Counted from the stretch's first letter, positions 10,357 through 20,716 are shown. The stretch: 64,000 nt of DNA from Rebecca billardiae RCC1528 (GCA_965240325.2 OZ251223.1:2046001-2110000); one strand, 5' to 3'. Numbers and translations: made by a program. The notes: generated by a model from the letters alone, not told the origin.

Positions 10357-11106
10357 ATGGCCCGAGCACCTATCCACCCGCCTCCACCATCCGCCTCGCG
10401 CGGACGCAAGGCACCGCCGCCGCAGGTGGCGCACGCCAGGCCTGCCGAGGTCGTGGTGATGGGCCAGCCCCTTCCCGTCGCTCGCGAGCCCGTCTACGCC
10501 GTGCCCGCCGTCGCGGCCGAGCCCGTGATGTACATGGCGGACCGAGCATACGCAACATTCGGTGCTGGCTACATGGCCGCGCCGCCCCAGCCCGCGTATT
10601 CGTACGCGCCCGTGGAGCACGCGTACTACCAGCCGATGCCCCCGTCACAATACGTCTACGTGCCCGCGCCACCGCCCCAGATGATGGTGGCCGCCCATCC
10701 GGCACACTCGGTCCCGCCGCCGGGCTACATGCACTACGAGATGGCGCCAGCGCCCCCGTGCGTCCAGGCGACGGCGTACGCGCATCCGACTCCTGCTGGC
10801 CCGCCGGGGCACCTCGTGGTGGGCCATCCGCAGCAACCCGCCGCCGTTGGTGCCCCTGCCAGTGCGCCGCCAGCTCCTAAGGGGCGGAAGCCGATGGCCA
10901 CGATCGACGTGCATTCTCGGCAGCGGCCTGCGACCACGCGCGTGCGCGCGCGCGCTGGCAAGGTGACGACGTCGCGCGCGCGCAAGCAGACCGTGCCCTA
11001 CTCCCGCTCAGCTCGCGGTGCCGCCCAAGGGCGTCTGCAGGCGATGGTGGGCGAGATCGCGGCCAACATTAACCGCACAATCGTGCCTGACGGCGACACA
11101 GAATGA
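10357..11106 (+). CDS. Pro/Tyr/Ala-rich low-complexity protein of unknown function
   Basis: About 249 residues from the ATG at 10357 (context CGACATGGCC); upstream the frame stays open but without an ATG that looks better. Residues ~10-185 are rich in Pro, Tyr, Met, His and Ala with motifs such as YYQPMPPSQYVYVPAPPPQ, suggesting a disordered or phase-separating segment. The C-terminal ~65 residues are basic (RARAGKVTTSRARKQ) and end in a short helix-like stretch (RLQAMVGEIAANINRTI). No family recognised. A basic tail after a disordered aromatic/proline region would suit an RNA- or chromatin-associated protein, but this is only inference. It could be one exon of a longer gene. Confidence 0.45.
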   Translation: MARAPIHPPPPSASRGRKAPPPQVAHARPAEVVVMGQPLPVAREPVYAVPAVAAEPVMYMADRAYATFGAGYMAAPPQPAYSYAPVEHAYYQPMPPSQYVYVPAPPPQMMVAAHPAHSVPPPGYMHYEMAPAPPCVQATAYAHPTPAGPPGHLVVGHPQQPAAVGAPASAPPAPKGRKPMATIDVHSRQRPATTRVRARAGKVTTSRARKQTVPYSRSARGAAQGRLQAMVGEIAANINRTIVPDGDTE

Positions 11107-11978
11107 TCGGCGTCCGAGCCCCTCGCATCAATCACTGGCCGAACAGCATCCCCCGTCGAGCGCTGGACACTCCGTGCACACAGGCGGTCAGGCTTCGCCT
11201 TTCCTCGTGTCGTCAAGTTCTCTGCTCCACGCGAGCCCCACCCCTACCGCGCAAAACTGGCTTTCGCCCGCACTGACGGAACTGCGCCTGACACGCGGAG
11301 TTAGTACTGACTGAGACCGGCGTGTGACTGTGAGTGGCGCGGGACCGCCGCGACTGACTGACACCGTCACCGTGTCCGTGACTCACTGACCGCCGACCGG
11401 CCTACCCCGAGTACCCGGGGCGGTAAGCCGAGCTCTACCAGACCTAGGCTGGGCCGTCGCACCTGCTCCGCCTCCGTCCGGCACCGGCGGCGGGACTCGG
11501 AGTGACCGTGACGACCGCGCGGCGCGCCCGCGCCGCGGCGCCGCGGCCGGCGCCGGGCGCGGGCGCCGCTGCGGAGCCCGCGGCCGCTAGCACTACGTCT
11601 AGATACGCCATACGGACCGCAGAGTACACTATTATTAATAAGCTACCGTAGTATATATATGAGTGAAGTATCGATATCGTACTCAGACGTTCACTACGTA
11701 TAATGAGTATTTATAATATAATGCATACGAATTTACATCGTACTCTATGATACCGTAATTAATATGACGTATCATACGGACGCGTACTGTATCGCCTATC
11801 GGCTCCGCGCCCGACCGGCCGACCGGGCCTGCGATTCAGGGAATCTCAATTACAGGCACTATAATAATTACGCATGCATCAGGGTAAGTCATTTTAAAAT
11901 AAGTGGGATTAAACCGCGCCGGCCTGCTACTGTCTGCACGGCCGTACTGACTCTCATTCTCACTGCTCAGTGCAGTCG
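11107..11978. other. Intergenic region with sharp GC-to-AT switch
   Basis: The convergent 3' ends of two genes flank it. A very GC-rich palindromic block (about 11515-11590, GCCGCGGCGCCGCGGCCGGC type) is followed at once by an AT-rich block (about 11625-11780 with TATTATTAATAA and TATATATA). No coding content seen. Confidence 0.5.
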
Positions 11979-14900
11979 TCAATAAGTCGACGCCGACGGC
12001 ACCCGAGGTGCTGTCAGTGTCGCACGCCCGGCTCCGGGCCGGGTGGTCGAGCCGCTTCCCCGCCAGCGCTCCTGCTCGCAGCTGAGGCTGATGTGCGTGT
12101 GCCCCGGTGAGACGCCGGCGTGCGCGAGCGCGACGACGGTGACGCAGCCGTCGCTCGTCCCAACGTAGACGCGGTTATCTGCCGAGGCGTCCATCACGTG
12201 CGCGCCGTCGATGTCCATGGCCACTATGCACGCGCGTGACGCCGCATCCCACAGCCGCACGCTGCCGTCCAGCGAGGCGGTGGCTATGGTGAGTCCGCCG
12301 TCGAGCGACGCCACGCCGCAGACGCCGTGCGCGTGCCCCGCCGTCAGCACCGCCACCAGCTCGAGCTGCGGGACCGACCACAGACACGCGCTCCCATCGT
12401 CGCTGCCGCTCACGAGCAGCAGCCGGCTGGGGGGCGGCGGGGCGGGCGTGGCCGGGGCCGAAGGTGTGGCCTCCGCAAGCGCTGGGGTGCGGGCAGACGA
12501 CGCGGCGGCTGCCGCCGTCGCGCTGCCTGGGCGCGCGGCAGCGTCTCGCGCGCGCGCGTCCGCGCCGCCGACTGGCTCCTCGTCCTCGGCAGCGGCAGGC
12601 GCGTCCGCTGCCTCGGCGCTGATGAGCTTTGCGTGGCGCACAGGCAGCGCGTGAGCCCGCACGGCGCTCACGCACGCGCCCTCGCTCAGCACCCACGACC
12701 GGATCTCGCCGTCGGCGCCGCAGCTCAGCAGCACGTCCTCGGCGCCCGCCTCGGCGCGCGCTGGCCAGCCGGCCCACGGCGGCTGCGCGTGAGCGCCAGC
12801 CTCGCGCGGTGCCACGCCCGGGGGCGCGAAGAGCAGGCTGAGCACTGGCCTGCGCGACGGGGAGCGGGGCGGCGGAGCCGAGCGGAGCGCGCGCAGTGCG
12901 CGCTCAGGTTCCGGTGAGGCGCCGAGCGCGCGCCGCGCGCCGCGCTCGGCCGCGCGCCTGGCCAAGGTCGGTGGCCGCTCCTGTGCGGCGCGCGACGCGC
13001 GGTGGTGCGCGCGCGTACCCGCGGTGTGCGCCGAGCGCGCGCGTGCGCTGCGCGGACGGGACGTGCCACAGCTCGATCCCGCCTGTCTCGTCACCACTGG
13101 CGAGCAACTCGCCGCCCGGCGCGCACTGCACGGCGGTCACGGGCGCGCGGTTGAATCCTGCGGCGCACCGCCCACCCACGGTCACGGAGGGCGCGCGCGC
13201 GGGCGCAGGGGCGCGCCTGGCCGTGAGGGCACGCGGTGTGGGGCGAGTCTGGGGCGCGAGTGTGCGCGAGGGACGACGCCGCGCCGAGCGCCGTGCACCC
13301 ACCTCGTAGCACGCTGCGGCACGCAAAGCCCCCGCGCGCGTCGGCGGCGGCCGCGCCGCGCGCGTTGAGCGGCGCTGCCCGCCGCCTCGGCGCCGGCACG
13401 GCCCACACACGCACACTCGCGTCCGCCGAGCCGCTGAACAGCAGGCGCTGGCCGCGCGAGCGGTCGGCGCACAGGCAGAGCACCTCGGCCGCGTGGCCGA
13501 GCAGCGTGCCCACCCGCTGCAGCTCAGCGGTGTCGAAGCAGTGGATGGCGCGCTCGCCCACCGCCGCGGTGGCAAGGAGCGAGTCGCTGAGCGCGAGCGC
13601 GAGCACACGCGCGCCCGGCCGGTGCGCGCGGAAGGAGGCCTGCACGGCGCCGAGCGGGGAGGGCTGCGGTGGCGCGGGCGGGCACGAGGGCGCCGCGTGC
13701 GCCGCCCACGGAGCCGAGCACGGAGGCGGAGCCGCGTACGCCGCGCCCGCCGGCGCGAGGCCGGCGGCGGCCGCGTGGCAAGTGGTGGCCGCGCCTGGCG
13801 ACCACGCCCAGGGCGCGGGCGGCGGCGGCGGCGGCGGCGCGTGCGCACCCGGCGCGTGCGGCGGCTCCGGCTGTAGCTGCAGCTGCACACAGCCCTCCAC
13901 CACGTGCACGCCCGCTCCCGGCGCGCTCGGCGCGAGCGGCGGCGCGCCGCCCCATTGCGGCTGGCTCGGCCCCGCGCCGCCGCCCGCGCTCTGCACCGCC
14001 AGCCGGGAGGCGAGGAGCGCGGCTGAGCTGCCAATGCGCGCCGCGAGGCTGCCGGCCGCACCGAGCGCGGGCTGGTGCGCGGGGTGCGCGAGGGCGCCGA
14101 GAGGCGGCGGCGGCGCGTGCATGCTCGCGCCGAGCGCCCACGGCGGCGCGCTGCACGCGCCGCCGTGCAGTACATGGGGCGTGGCACCGGTCCACGCGCA
14201 GCCAGGCGCGCCTGCGCCCGCGCTTGGCGGTCCGTGCACGCACCCGCCGCCGCTGGAGGCCGCGCGACCGTCCCAGCCCCAGGGCGGCGCGGGCGGGTGC
14301 AGCGATGGCGGCGCGGCTGCTGTGGGCAGCGCGTGCGCCGGCTGCTCCGCCGCCGGCCGCGCGTGCGCGCGCGCAGGCGCCGTCTGCGTCGTCTGCGAGC
14401 ACCGCTGCTGCGCGCGCTGCCCGCTCGGCACGGCGCGCGCGCTCGGCGTGAGGCCCGGCGCCGGCGCGCCCGCCGGCGCGGCGCGCCAACGGCCGTCGCT
14501 GCCGATGACCGCGCACGCGAAGGTGGGCGGGAGCGCGGGCTCCAGCTGAGCGCGCTGCGCGGTGGCGGCGGGCACCGCATGCTCCGCACACCGCGCGCCG
14601 TGCCGCCCGACGCCGCCCATGCGGTCCTCACACGCCGCGCGCTGGCCGGCAGGCGGGCGCGCGCACGCCGTGGCCTCTCCGCCCGGGGCGGCGGCGGCGG
14701 CGGCGCGCGGCGGCGGCGGCTGGTCCTTGGGCCCCGCCTGCGCGCGCGCGCGCGCGAGCACCTCGGCGTGCTTCGCGCGCCACGCGCCCAGCGCCCAGCC
14801 GAGCAGCCGCTCGGCCGCGCGGCCGAGCGCACCATCGAGCTTGGCCAGCGCCGCGCGCTGCAGCGCCTCCGCGAGCTCGCGCTCGTAAGCGCGCTGGTCG

Positions 14901-16042
14901 GCGGAGGTGAGGCGGTGGCGCGCGGCGAGCGCGGCGGCCTGCCACGCGCGCAGCGCCGCGCCGAGGTCTCGAAGCGCGAGCCGGTCGACCACCGCGCGCA
15001 GCCGGAGCACGCCCGCACGCCGCGCCTCGGACCGCAGCTCGGCCTGCTGCGAGCGGATCACCTCGCGCATCCGAGCGCCCGCGCGCGCCGACTCGAGCTC
15101 GGCGGCGGCGAGGCGCCACTCGTTGAGCGCGCGGGCCTGCGCGTGGCGCAGCTGCGCGGCGAGCACGCGCTGCACCACCACGAACGCCGTGCGCAGCTCG
15201 CCCTGCCGCAGCTCGCGCTGCTGCTCGGCGATCACCAGCCGCATGCTGCGCGCCGCCTCGCCATCCGCCGGCTGCTGGCCGGGCGCGTGGCCGGCGCCGT
15301 CCGTCTGCGCGGCACCGTCGACGGCGGCGGCGCGCGGGGGCCGCACGCCACGCTCGTGGGCGCCAGCTGCGCCGAGCGAGCGCTGCACGGACGTCTGCTC
15401 CCGCAGCGCGTGCAGCGCACCTTGCGCGCCGTGGGTGCCGCTGTGCCGTGCGTGCGCGCCCGGCGCGGCGGCTGCCGGCACCGCGGCGGCGCACCCGGGC
15501 TGCGCGCGGTACTGCGACTGATGGGAGGCCGGAGTGGGGGGCACGGGCGCGCGCGATCCCGAAGCGATGGCGCTCGTACCACCGCTTGCGCCACGAAAGT
15601 CCGCGGTGCGCCCGGCGCCCGGCTCTGCGCCGGCTGCTGAGGGCCGCGAGCCGATGAGCCGCTCGTCGGCGGGCGCGGCGCCGATCGGCGTGATCCACAG
15701 CAAGCCCGCCGGCGAGACCCGCGCGGTCATCGTGTCGAGATCGACGGCATCGCGTGGCAGACCGAGGTGCTGCGCAGCCGCCGCCACCGCCGATGCGCCG
15801 GCGCGCTGCGCAGGCGGCGAGGCGTACCCCGCGGCCGGCGGGTGCGATGACGGCGCGTCCGTGCGCAGGCTGCTGTCGAGCAGGCCGCGCTGCTCGGAGG
15901 AACGGCTGAGCTGGTCGCTGATGTACGAGCCGACTGCAGAGCTGATGAGGCTCCCACGCGCTTCGGCCACCGGCCCAGAGGACCCGCTCTCCGCGAAAAG
16001 GTGGTGTATAGGGGTGCAGCAGCGTGGCGAAGCCGCCTCCAT
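11979..16042 (-). CDS. Sfi1-like-repeat plus WD40-propeller protein, three exons
   Basis: Exons 16042-13303, 13157-13019 and 12957-11979 join to 1285 residues. Intron 1 (13158-13302) is GTGGGT...CCGCAG; intron 2 (12958-13018) is GTACGC...GGCCAG and was chosen because it alone keeps the frame between WD40 blades. The N-terminal third holds at least three repeats with a Leu-rich helix and a Trp (RALNEWRLAAAE, ALRAWQAAALAAR, LGAWRAKHAEV), like the Sfi1 centrin-binding repeats. A long Ala/Pro/Gly-rich linker follows. The C-terminus has about seven WD40 blades (ending LFSGSADASVRVWAV, LASGDETGGIELWHV, LLSCGADGEIRSWVL, LVSGSDDGSACLWSV, TASLDGSVRLWDA). Sfi1-type repeats bind centrin at basal bodies and WD40 propellers scaffold complexes, so a centriole/flagellum role is a fair guess. 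The ATG at 16042 is 240 bp from the divergent PQ-loop gene. Confidence 0.7.
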
Positions 16043-16211
16043 GGAATGGCCGCGCGTTTAAATCCGCCCTTGGCGGCCGTGGCCTGTTCATCGGAGCAGT
16101 CCTGCCGGTGCGGAGGCTGTGCCGTCGCGAGCGGCAGCCTGCACCCGGATCGGCAGCCGGGTGCGCACCGGATCCGACGACGAAAAGCAGAAGCGCCAAA
16201 AGGCGAAATAA

Positions 16212-16257
16212 AAGCCATGCATGCTGGCGCAAAAGCCGCAAACCAGCATGCAGGCTT
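16212..16257 (+). promoter_or_regulatory. Stem-loop between two divergent genes, 25 nt upstream of the PQ-loop start
   Basis: AAGCCATGCATGCTGG (16212-16227) and CCAGCATGCAGGCTT (16243-16257) are inverted repeats with one unpaired base and a 15-nt loop. On the plus strand it would lie in the 5' leader of the PQ-loop gene; as DNA it could be a shared operator for both divergent genes. The left arm contains two ATG triplets upstream of the main start. Confidence 0.45.
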
Positions 16258-16282
16258 AGCGAGGTGAGGCCGACCGCAAACC

Positions 16283-17053
16283 ATGGCGGACGCGAGCGCG
16301 CTGGCCGCGCTCACTTCCGTGCTGGGCATCATTGGGACGGTGTGCTTTGCCGTGCTGCTCATGCCGCAGGCGCGTCTGAACTACGTCCGCAAGTCCACGG
16401 AGGGGCTCAGTGCCGGGCTCGTCGTTCTGTGGCACGCGGCCGCCGTGCTCTACGCGGGCTTCCTGATCGCAGCGGGCGCGCCCGCCTGGCTCACCGCTGC
16501 CCTCGCGTCGTTCATGGCAATGTGCGCGCTCCTGGAGGCGCAGATCGTGGCATATAGGCAGACGCCGCTGCCCCTGCGCATCCACGCGCTTGTCTTCGGC
16601 TTGTGGACGGCCGCTGCCGCAGTCACCACTGCGCTCGTGTGTGCCGTGTGGCAGATTGTGCTCGTATCGTCAGTAGCCGCAGGGTTCGCCATCGGAACGA
16701 TCGCACCCGCGGCACTTTTCGGCGCGGCGTTCCTGCCCCAGATCTGGCTTTTCGTTGCCACGTGCTACGTCGAGGGCTACAGTTTCATTGTATCCGCCAT
16801 TGACGCGACCGGCTGTATCGCACTCACCAGTGTCCTGGTGGTGGATGGTGGCGCGAGCAGTCAGAGCTGGGTGGCTGCCGTGCCACTCGTTGTCATCGCG
16901 GGGATGCACGGTGTGATGGCGATCATTGCGGTGGCTGTGCTCTTCTGCCCCTGCGGACGGAGGAAGGAGGCTGCCGGTGCAGGCGGCCCTTTTGCAGCCC
17001 GGGCTACGCGTCATGCCGCCGCCGAACGCCCTGCCGTTCCAGCAACGGTCTGA
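16283..17053 (+). CDS. PQ-loop repeat membrane protein (seven-helix transporter fold)
   Basis: 256 residues from ATG at 16283 (context AACCATGG). About seven hydrophobic helices. The first PQ-loop motif is at residues ~26-45 (LLMPQARLNYVRKSTEGLS) and the second at ~150-175 (FLPQIWLFVATCYVEGYSF), the spacing expected of two triple-helix bundles joined by a linker helix. The family includes cystinosin, yeast Ypq lysosomal/vacuolar amino-acid exporters, MPDU1 and SWEET relatives, so the likely site is an internal membrane and the likely job is export of a small solute or trafficking. The cytosolic tail is short, with CPCGRRK after the last helix. Substrate cannot be told from sequence. Divergently transcribed from the Sfi1/WD40 gene. 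Confidence 0.8.
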   Translation: MADASALAALTSVLGIIGTVCFAVLLMPQARLNYVRKSTEGLSAGLVVLWHAAAVLYAGFLIAAGAPAWLTAALASFMAMCALLEAQIVAYRQTPLPLRIHALVFGLWTAAAAVTTALVCAVWQIVLVSSVAAGFAIGTIAPAALFGAAFLPQIWLFVATCYVEGYSFIVSAIDATGCIALTSVLVVDGGASSQSWVAAVPLVVIAGMHGVMAIIAVAVLFCPCGRRKEAAGAGGPFAARATRHAAAERPAVPATV

Positions 17054-17231
17054 ATGATTCAAGTCGGGCCGACGGCAGCGAGATGGCACCGCCGCCGGCG
17101 GCGCCGCGCCGAAACCCCCGCTGGCCGGGCCGTGTGGCCGACCCGCCATTGACTGTCTGACACGCGTGCGGCGACTCGGACCGGCTGTGCGCGGCCGCCC
17201 CGCGTCACGGCCGCGTAGCCGGCGACAATGG

Positions 17232-17370
17232 TTTATGGCGCACGACCCCCCCCCCCCCCGAAAGGTCTGAGCGTGAGCGAAAGCCGGGGGGGGGGGGGGG
17301 GGGGGGGGGGGGCACGTGCTCCGCAAAATCAAAAAGAGGATGCGCGCAGGATTTTGGGGTTTTTTGTATA
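17232..17370 (+). repeat. Poly-C/poly-G hairpin repeat, copy 1
   Basis: Fourteen C (17246-17259), then GAAAGGTCTGAGCGTGAGCG and AAAGCC, then 27 G (17286-17312), then a conserved CACGTGCTCCGCAAAATC flank. The C and G runs can pair into a long stem. Run lengths may be affected by sequencing or assembly. Confidence 0.8.
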
Positions 17371-17405
17371 GGTGGATTTAATAGCCGGTGTGAACTAAGC
17401 GCATT

Positions 17406-17526
17406 ATTATGGCGCACGGCCCCCCCCCGAAAGGTCTGAGCGTGAGCGAAAGCCGGGGGGGGGGCGGCGCACGTGCTCCGCAAAATCAAAAAGAGGATGC
17501 GCGCAGGATTTTGGGGATTTTTGTAG
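17406..17526 (+). repeat. Poly-C/poly-G hairpin repeat, copy 2
   Basis: Same unit as copy 1 with shorter runs: nine C (17420-17428) and ten G (17455-17464). The non-homopolymer parts are almost identical, so the difference is mostly run length. Confidence 0.85.
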
Positions 17527-17552
17527 CAGATGTGACCGGACCCCTAGTGCCA

Positions 17553-17607
17553 CGCATTTCGCTGCCAATGATTGCGTTTGTAGTAGATGCTAATTTTAAC
17601 GATAGTA
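17553..17607 (+). repeat. Dispersed repeat, copy 1 (partner at 19540-19590)
   Basis: CGCTGCCAATGATTGCGTTT plus about 30 further similar bases (TAATTTTAACGA core) recur at 19540-19590. The second copy is followed directly by a GC-rich palindromic element. Probably a transposon end. Confidence 0.6.
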
Positions 17608-18230
17608 ACACTTAGGGGAATGCAGGGTGGAATAGCACATAACACCAGCCGTGTGTTCGAACATTCCGTCATAGTAAGATGCTTGAATTGTAAGAGCCTG
17701 AAACAGCTCGCCAACCATAGAAAAGAGAGATTCGGTCGGCTTTTATGTCGCTTGAAGTAAAGCATTGCCGGCATCTGAAGTCATGAACCGTCGCTTCTCA
17801 GTGGCGGATATCATCAGGTTATTTATGGCGCGATGTTCTAGGGCACGCGATCCGCATCGTTTCGCACGAACCCTCGCGGGCGACGAGATATATCATTGAC
17901 GCGGGTAGCCCTTTAAGGCGTTCCCGTACCCGCGCGCGATTCATAACCGTACCTTTTCTGATTACTATAATTATCTCCCGTCGATTAATACTGCTCATCG
18001 CTACAAAAGGCGCTGCCACTGCCTTGGCCACTGGCCACTGGCAAACTCGACGCGGGCTCGCGAACAGGCGGGCACTGCACGCGATCGTTCAATCCGACAA
18101 GACTCAGCGCCGGTGCGCGCAGATCTGCGGCGGGTCCCAACGGCCGTCGGCATCGCATTCGTGCCTCGTTCACCCCGCGCGCCCCGCCCTGCCATGCCTC
18201 TTCGGCCCAGTGCGTTTTCCAACCGAGCAC
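17608..18230. other. Stretch without recognised gene
   Basis: Lower-GC sequence with only short open frames. Nothing supported. Confidence 0.4.
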
Positions 18231-18860
18231 GTCGTCACTCGGTCGCACGAACGCGGCCGTTGTCGACCGGCTCGTAGCTGACCATTCGCGCGCCCGCGCG
18301 CGCCACGCCGCACGCCGCGCAGCTGAGGCTCTCGGCATGTTCAGAAGTCGCTCGCCCAACCCTCACCGCTCACGCTCGCGCCGTCCATGACCATGGCCGA
18401 GCTGTGATGGCTGAGCCGCGTGCGGCGTGCTGACGGCTGCGCATGGCGGCGCGGCAAGCATTTGGCGCGCGAGCCGCGCGCTGACCGTGAGGAGGGGCTC
18501 TGGCGCTCACTCGACGGATGCCTGACCGTGCCTGACACGAGAGCCGTCGTCACTCGGTCGCACGAACGCGGCCGTTGTCGACCGGCTCGTAGCTGACCAT
18601 TCGCGCGCCCGCGCGCGCCACGCCGCACGCCGCGCAGCTGAGGCTCTCGGCATGTTCAGAAGTCGCTCGCCCAACCCTCACCGCTCACGCTCGCGCCGTC
18701 CATGACCATGGCCGAGCTGTGATGGCTGAGCCGCGTGCGGCGTGCTGACGGCTGCGCATGGCGGCGCGGCAAGCATTTGGCGCGCGAGCCGCGCGCTGAC
18801 CGTGAGGAGGGGCTCTGGCGCTCACTCGACGGATGCCTGACCGTGCCTGACACGAGAGCC
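18231..18860. repeat. Perfect 315-bp tandem duplication
   Basis: 18231-18545 and 18546-18860 are identical as far as I can compare by eye, joined head to tail without spacer. The unit contains no recognised gene. A length divisible by three keeps the minus-strand frame open through both copies, but the translation is not protein-like. Confidence 0.9.
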
Positions 18861-19539
18861 ACAGGCTTAGATCTGCGAGCGGCGAGCCCGCGATGATGGC
18901 GAGTTGGCATATGCTACGGGCGACGCCGTGCTCCCCTCTCGCCCGTGCTCGCAGTAGTCCTCGCGCTCCGGGCCGTCGGCCGACAGCACCCGCGGCGGCA
19001 CCGACGCGCACAGCCATGCAGCGGCCCTCGCACCGAGTGCATCGACGCGGCGGCGAGCCTGACAGACAAAGGCGTGCAAGGAGCGGCTACTGCGGCTGCG
19101 GGAGGTCGTAGATAGACAGGCTCGAGCCGCGGCTGCTCGCGACGCTCTTCCCCGCAGCGAGCTCGTCCGACGCTGCGCCGATCCCGCCGAGCGCGCGAGG
19201 CTGTGCGAGGCTGAGACGGGCGAGCTGCCGAGCGCGATCTCCGCGCTGCGCGCGGCCACAGACAACAGGGCTGCCCGATGCGCACCGGGCGGAGGCGCTG
19301 CGGCTGCTGCGCGTCGAGTTCGACAGGCGGCGCAGCCCCCCGAGGCCCGGGCCGTCGACCGCGTCGATTACTCGCGCCCGCGCCTCCTGCACGGCGACGC
19401 GCCGGGCGCGCGCATCGTCATTCGGTGAAGAACGCGACGACTATTGCATACCAGTAGGGCCGTGCGCCCTCAACTTCGTTGTTTACTACCCGAAGATCGG
19501 CGTAGCCGATCATTTATTGTAGAGGTCCAGACCTGATAT
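18861..19539. other. Stretch without recognised gene
   Basis: Several overlapping open frames at 18890-19390, none with a recognisable domain. It contains the hairpin-bearing dispersed element at 19454-19512. Confidence 0.4.
19454..19512 (+). repeat. Dispersed two-hairpin element, copy 1 (partner 38685-38750)
   Basis: Contains the inverted repeats GGGCCGTGCGCCC and GATCGGCGTAGCCGATC, separated by TTTACTACCCGAA. Both hairpins are conserved in the second copy, while the spacing differs by a few bases. Confidence 0.7.
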
Positions 19540-19585
19540 CGCTGCCAATGATTGCGTTTCTAGTGGACGTTAATTTTAACGACAG

Positions 19586-19690
19586 TAATGACCGCGTTCC
19601 GCGGTCCTTTTCCGTAGAACGAACGTAGTTCGGGGCCCGCGGTGGCGGTGCACCCTCCGTCGCACCCTCCGTCGCGATCGAGAGTGGGCC
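19586..19690 (-). repeat. GC-rich palindromic repeat end, copy 1 (partner 50330-50404)
   Basis: On the minus strand this reads GGGTGCACC...CGCGGGCCCCGAACTACGTT..TTCTACGGAA..GGACCGCGGAACGCGGT and matches 50330-50404. The terminal palindrome CCGCGGAACGCGG (about 19589-19602 on the plus strand) suggests a transposon terminus. Confidence 0.6.
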
Positions 19691-19801
19691 CGCCCGGCCG
19701 CGAGCCCGGCAGCGAGTAGACTCCAGCGGCGCGCCGCCGCCCGCCGCGCGGCCGGGCGGGCCCATCGCAGCCGCCGGCGAGGCGCCGATTGTGTACAGTC
19801 G

Positions 19802-20323
19802 AAGTCATGGCCGACTCGGAGATCGTCGGCACGCGCTGCTGCTGCGAGATCGTCGGCGTCGGCACGCGCTGCTGCTGCGAGGGCTGCTCGCTCGCCAGCT
19901 GACCGAGGCACTCGAGCAAGCCAAGGTATGAGCACGCCTCGTCGCAGCCAGCCAGGGCCTCCATGATTTTGTACAGCACCTCGCACGCGTCCTGCTGCTG
20001 CTGCCCAAACGCCGTTGTCCACCGACAGACCTCCGCGATCGCGTCGTGGAGCGGCTCGAGCAAGCTACGCGTCGGCCCCACCTCGCTGGGCCACTCGCAG
20101 TTGACATGCGCGAGCGCCAGCGAGCGCATGCTCGGGACACGATGGGGTTGGTGGACTGCTCAGCCGCGGCAGATGTGGCGAGCGAGACGATGGAAGGGCA
20201 CGCGAGCAGCGCCGCCAGCAGCGAGCCGAGGTAGCACGTGACGCCTAGGTTGAGCGTGCCCAGCAGGCTGAGCGAGCCGGCCGGGCGCCCCCGCTGCGGC
20301 TGTGCTTTCTCTGCAGCGGGCAT
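19802..20323 (-). pseudogene. Broken ubiquitin-specific protease (USP) N-terminal fragment
   Basis: From ATG at 20323 the frame reads a Cys-box-like LNLGVTCYLGSLLAALLAC, close to the USP catalytic signature that normally has Asn-Thr-Cys-Tyr/Phe. Near 20130-20150 the coding sense shifts frame by one or two bases and continues with the QQDA-type motif FGQQQQDACEVLYKIMEAL, another USP hallmark. After that the frame runs through a duplicated QQQRVPT repeat into the GC-rich element at 19586-19690. The catalytic His box is absent, so the fragment cannot be an active deubiquitinase. It could be a fragment captured by a transposon, or a gene with a sequencing error and missing exons. Confidence 0.55.
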
Positions 20324-20344
20324 TTCCCCGTCGAGCGCGGCGAG

Positions 20345-20716
20345 TCAGAGTGCCCGCAAAGCGGCTGCCAGCTGTTGGGCCGGGTGAGGAGGAGGGAGGG
20401 AGCTGGCCTGCGGGGCGCGTGGTGAAGTCGGTGATCAGTCGCGTCGCGCTCCCCCTGCCGATTGCGCCCTCGTCCTCCAGCACGGTGCGGACCTTGCAAA
20501 CGAAGTTGTAGATCGACCAATGGACCATTTGGGCACGTTGTACTTCACCGCCGCAGAGGGCACGTCCTGCTTGTGCCTCACGACTGAGATGGCAGCAGCG
20601 ATGCTCTGGAGCGTGCTCTTAGCCACCTTCTTCACTGCCCCGGATTCGAGCAGCACGTTCAATACGCGGCGAGCGCGGTCCTCGTCGGCGTCGCCAGCTG
20701 ACGTGCTCGGCATCAT
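20345..20716 (-). pseudogene. Pogo/CENP-B-type transposase N-terminal HTH fragment, frameshifted
   Basis: From ATG at 20716 the frame gives a helical region including LQSIAAAISVVRHKQDVP and SAAVKYNVPKWSI, typical of the HTH_psq DNA-binding domain at the start of pogo/Tigger transposases. About 8 extra bases (TCCATTGG) around 20520-20527 shift the frame; the adjacent frame continues with WSIYNFVCKVRTVLEDEG. No catalytic domain follows: the USP fragment lies downstream instead. A DDE domain that could belong to a related element is at 36.4 kb. Confidence 0.5.

Larger units (their letters stand above)
17054..17553. other. Intergenic region holding two C-run/G-run hairpin repeats
   Basis: GC-rich sequence without a gene, then two related repeat units described separately (17232-17370 and 17406-17526). 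Confidence 0.6.
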
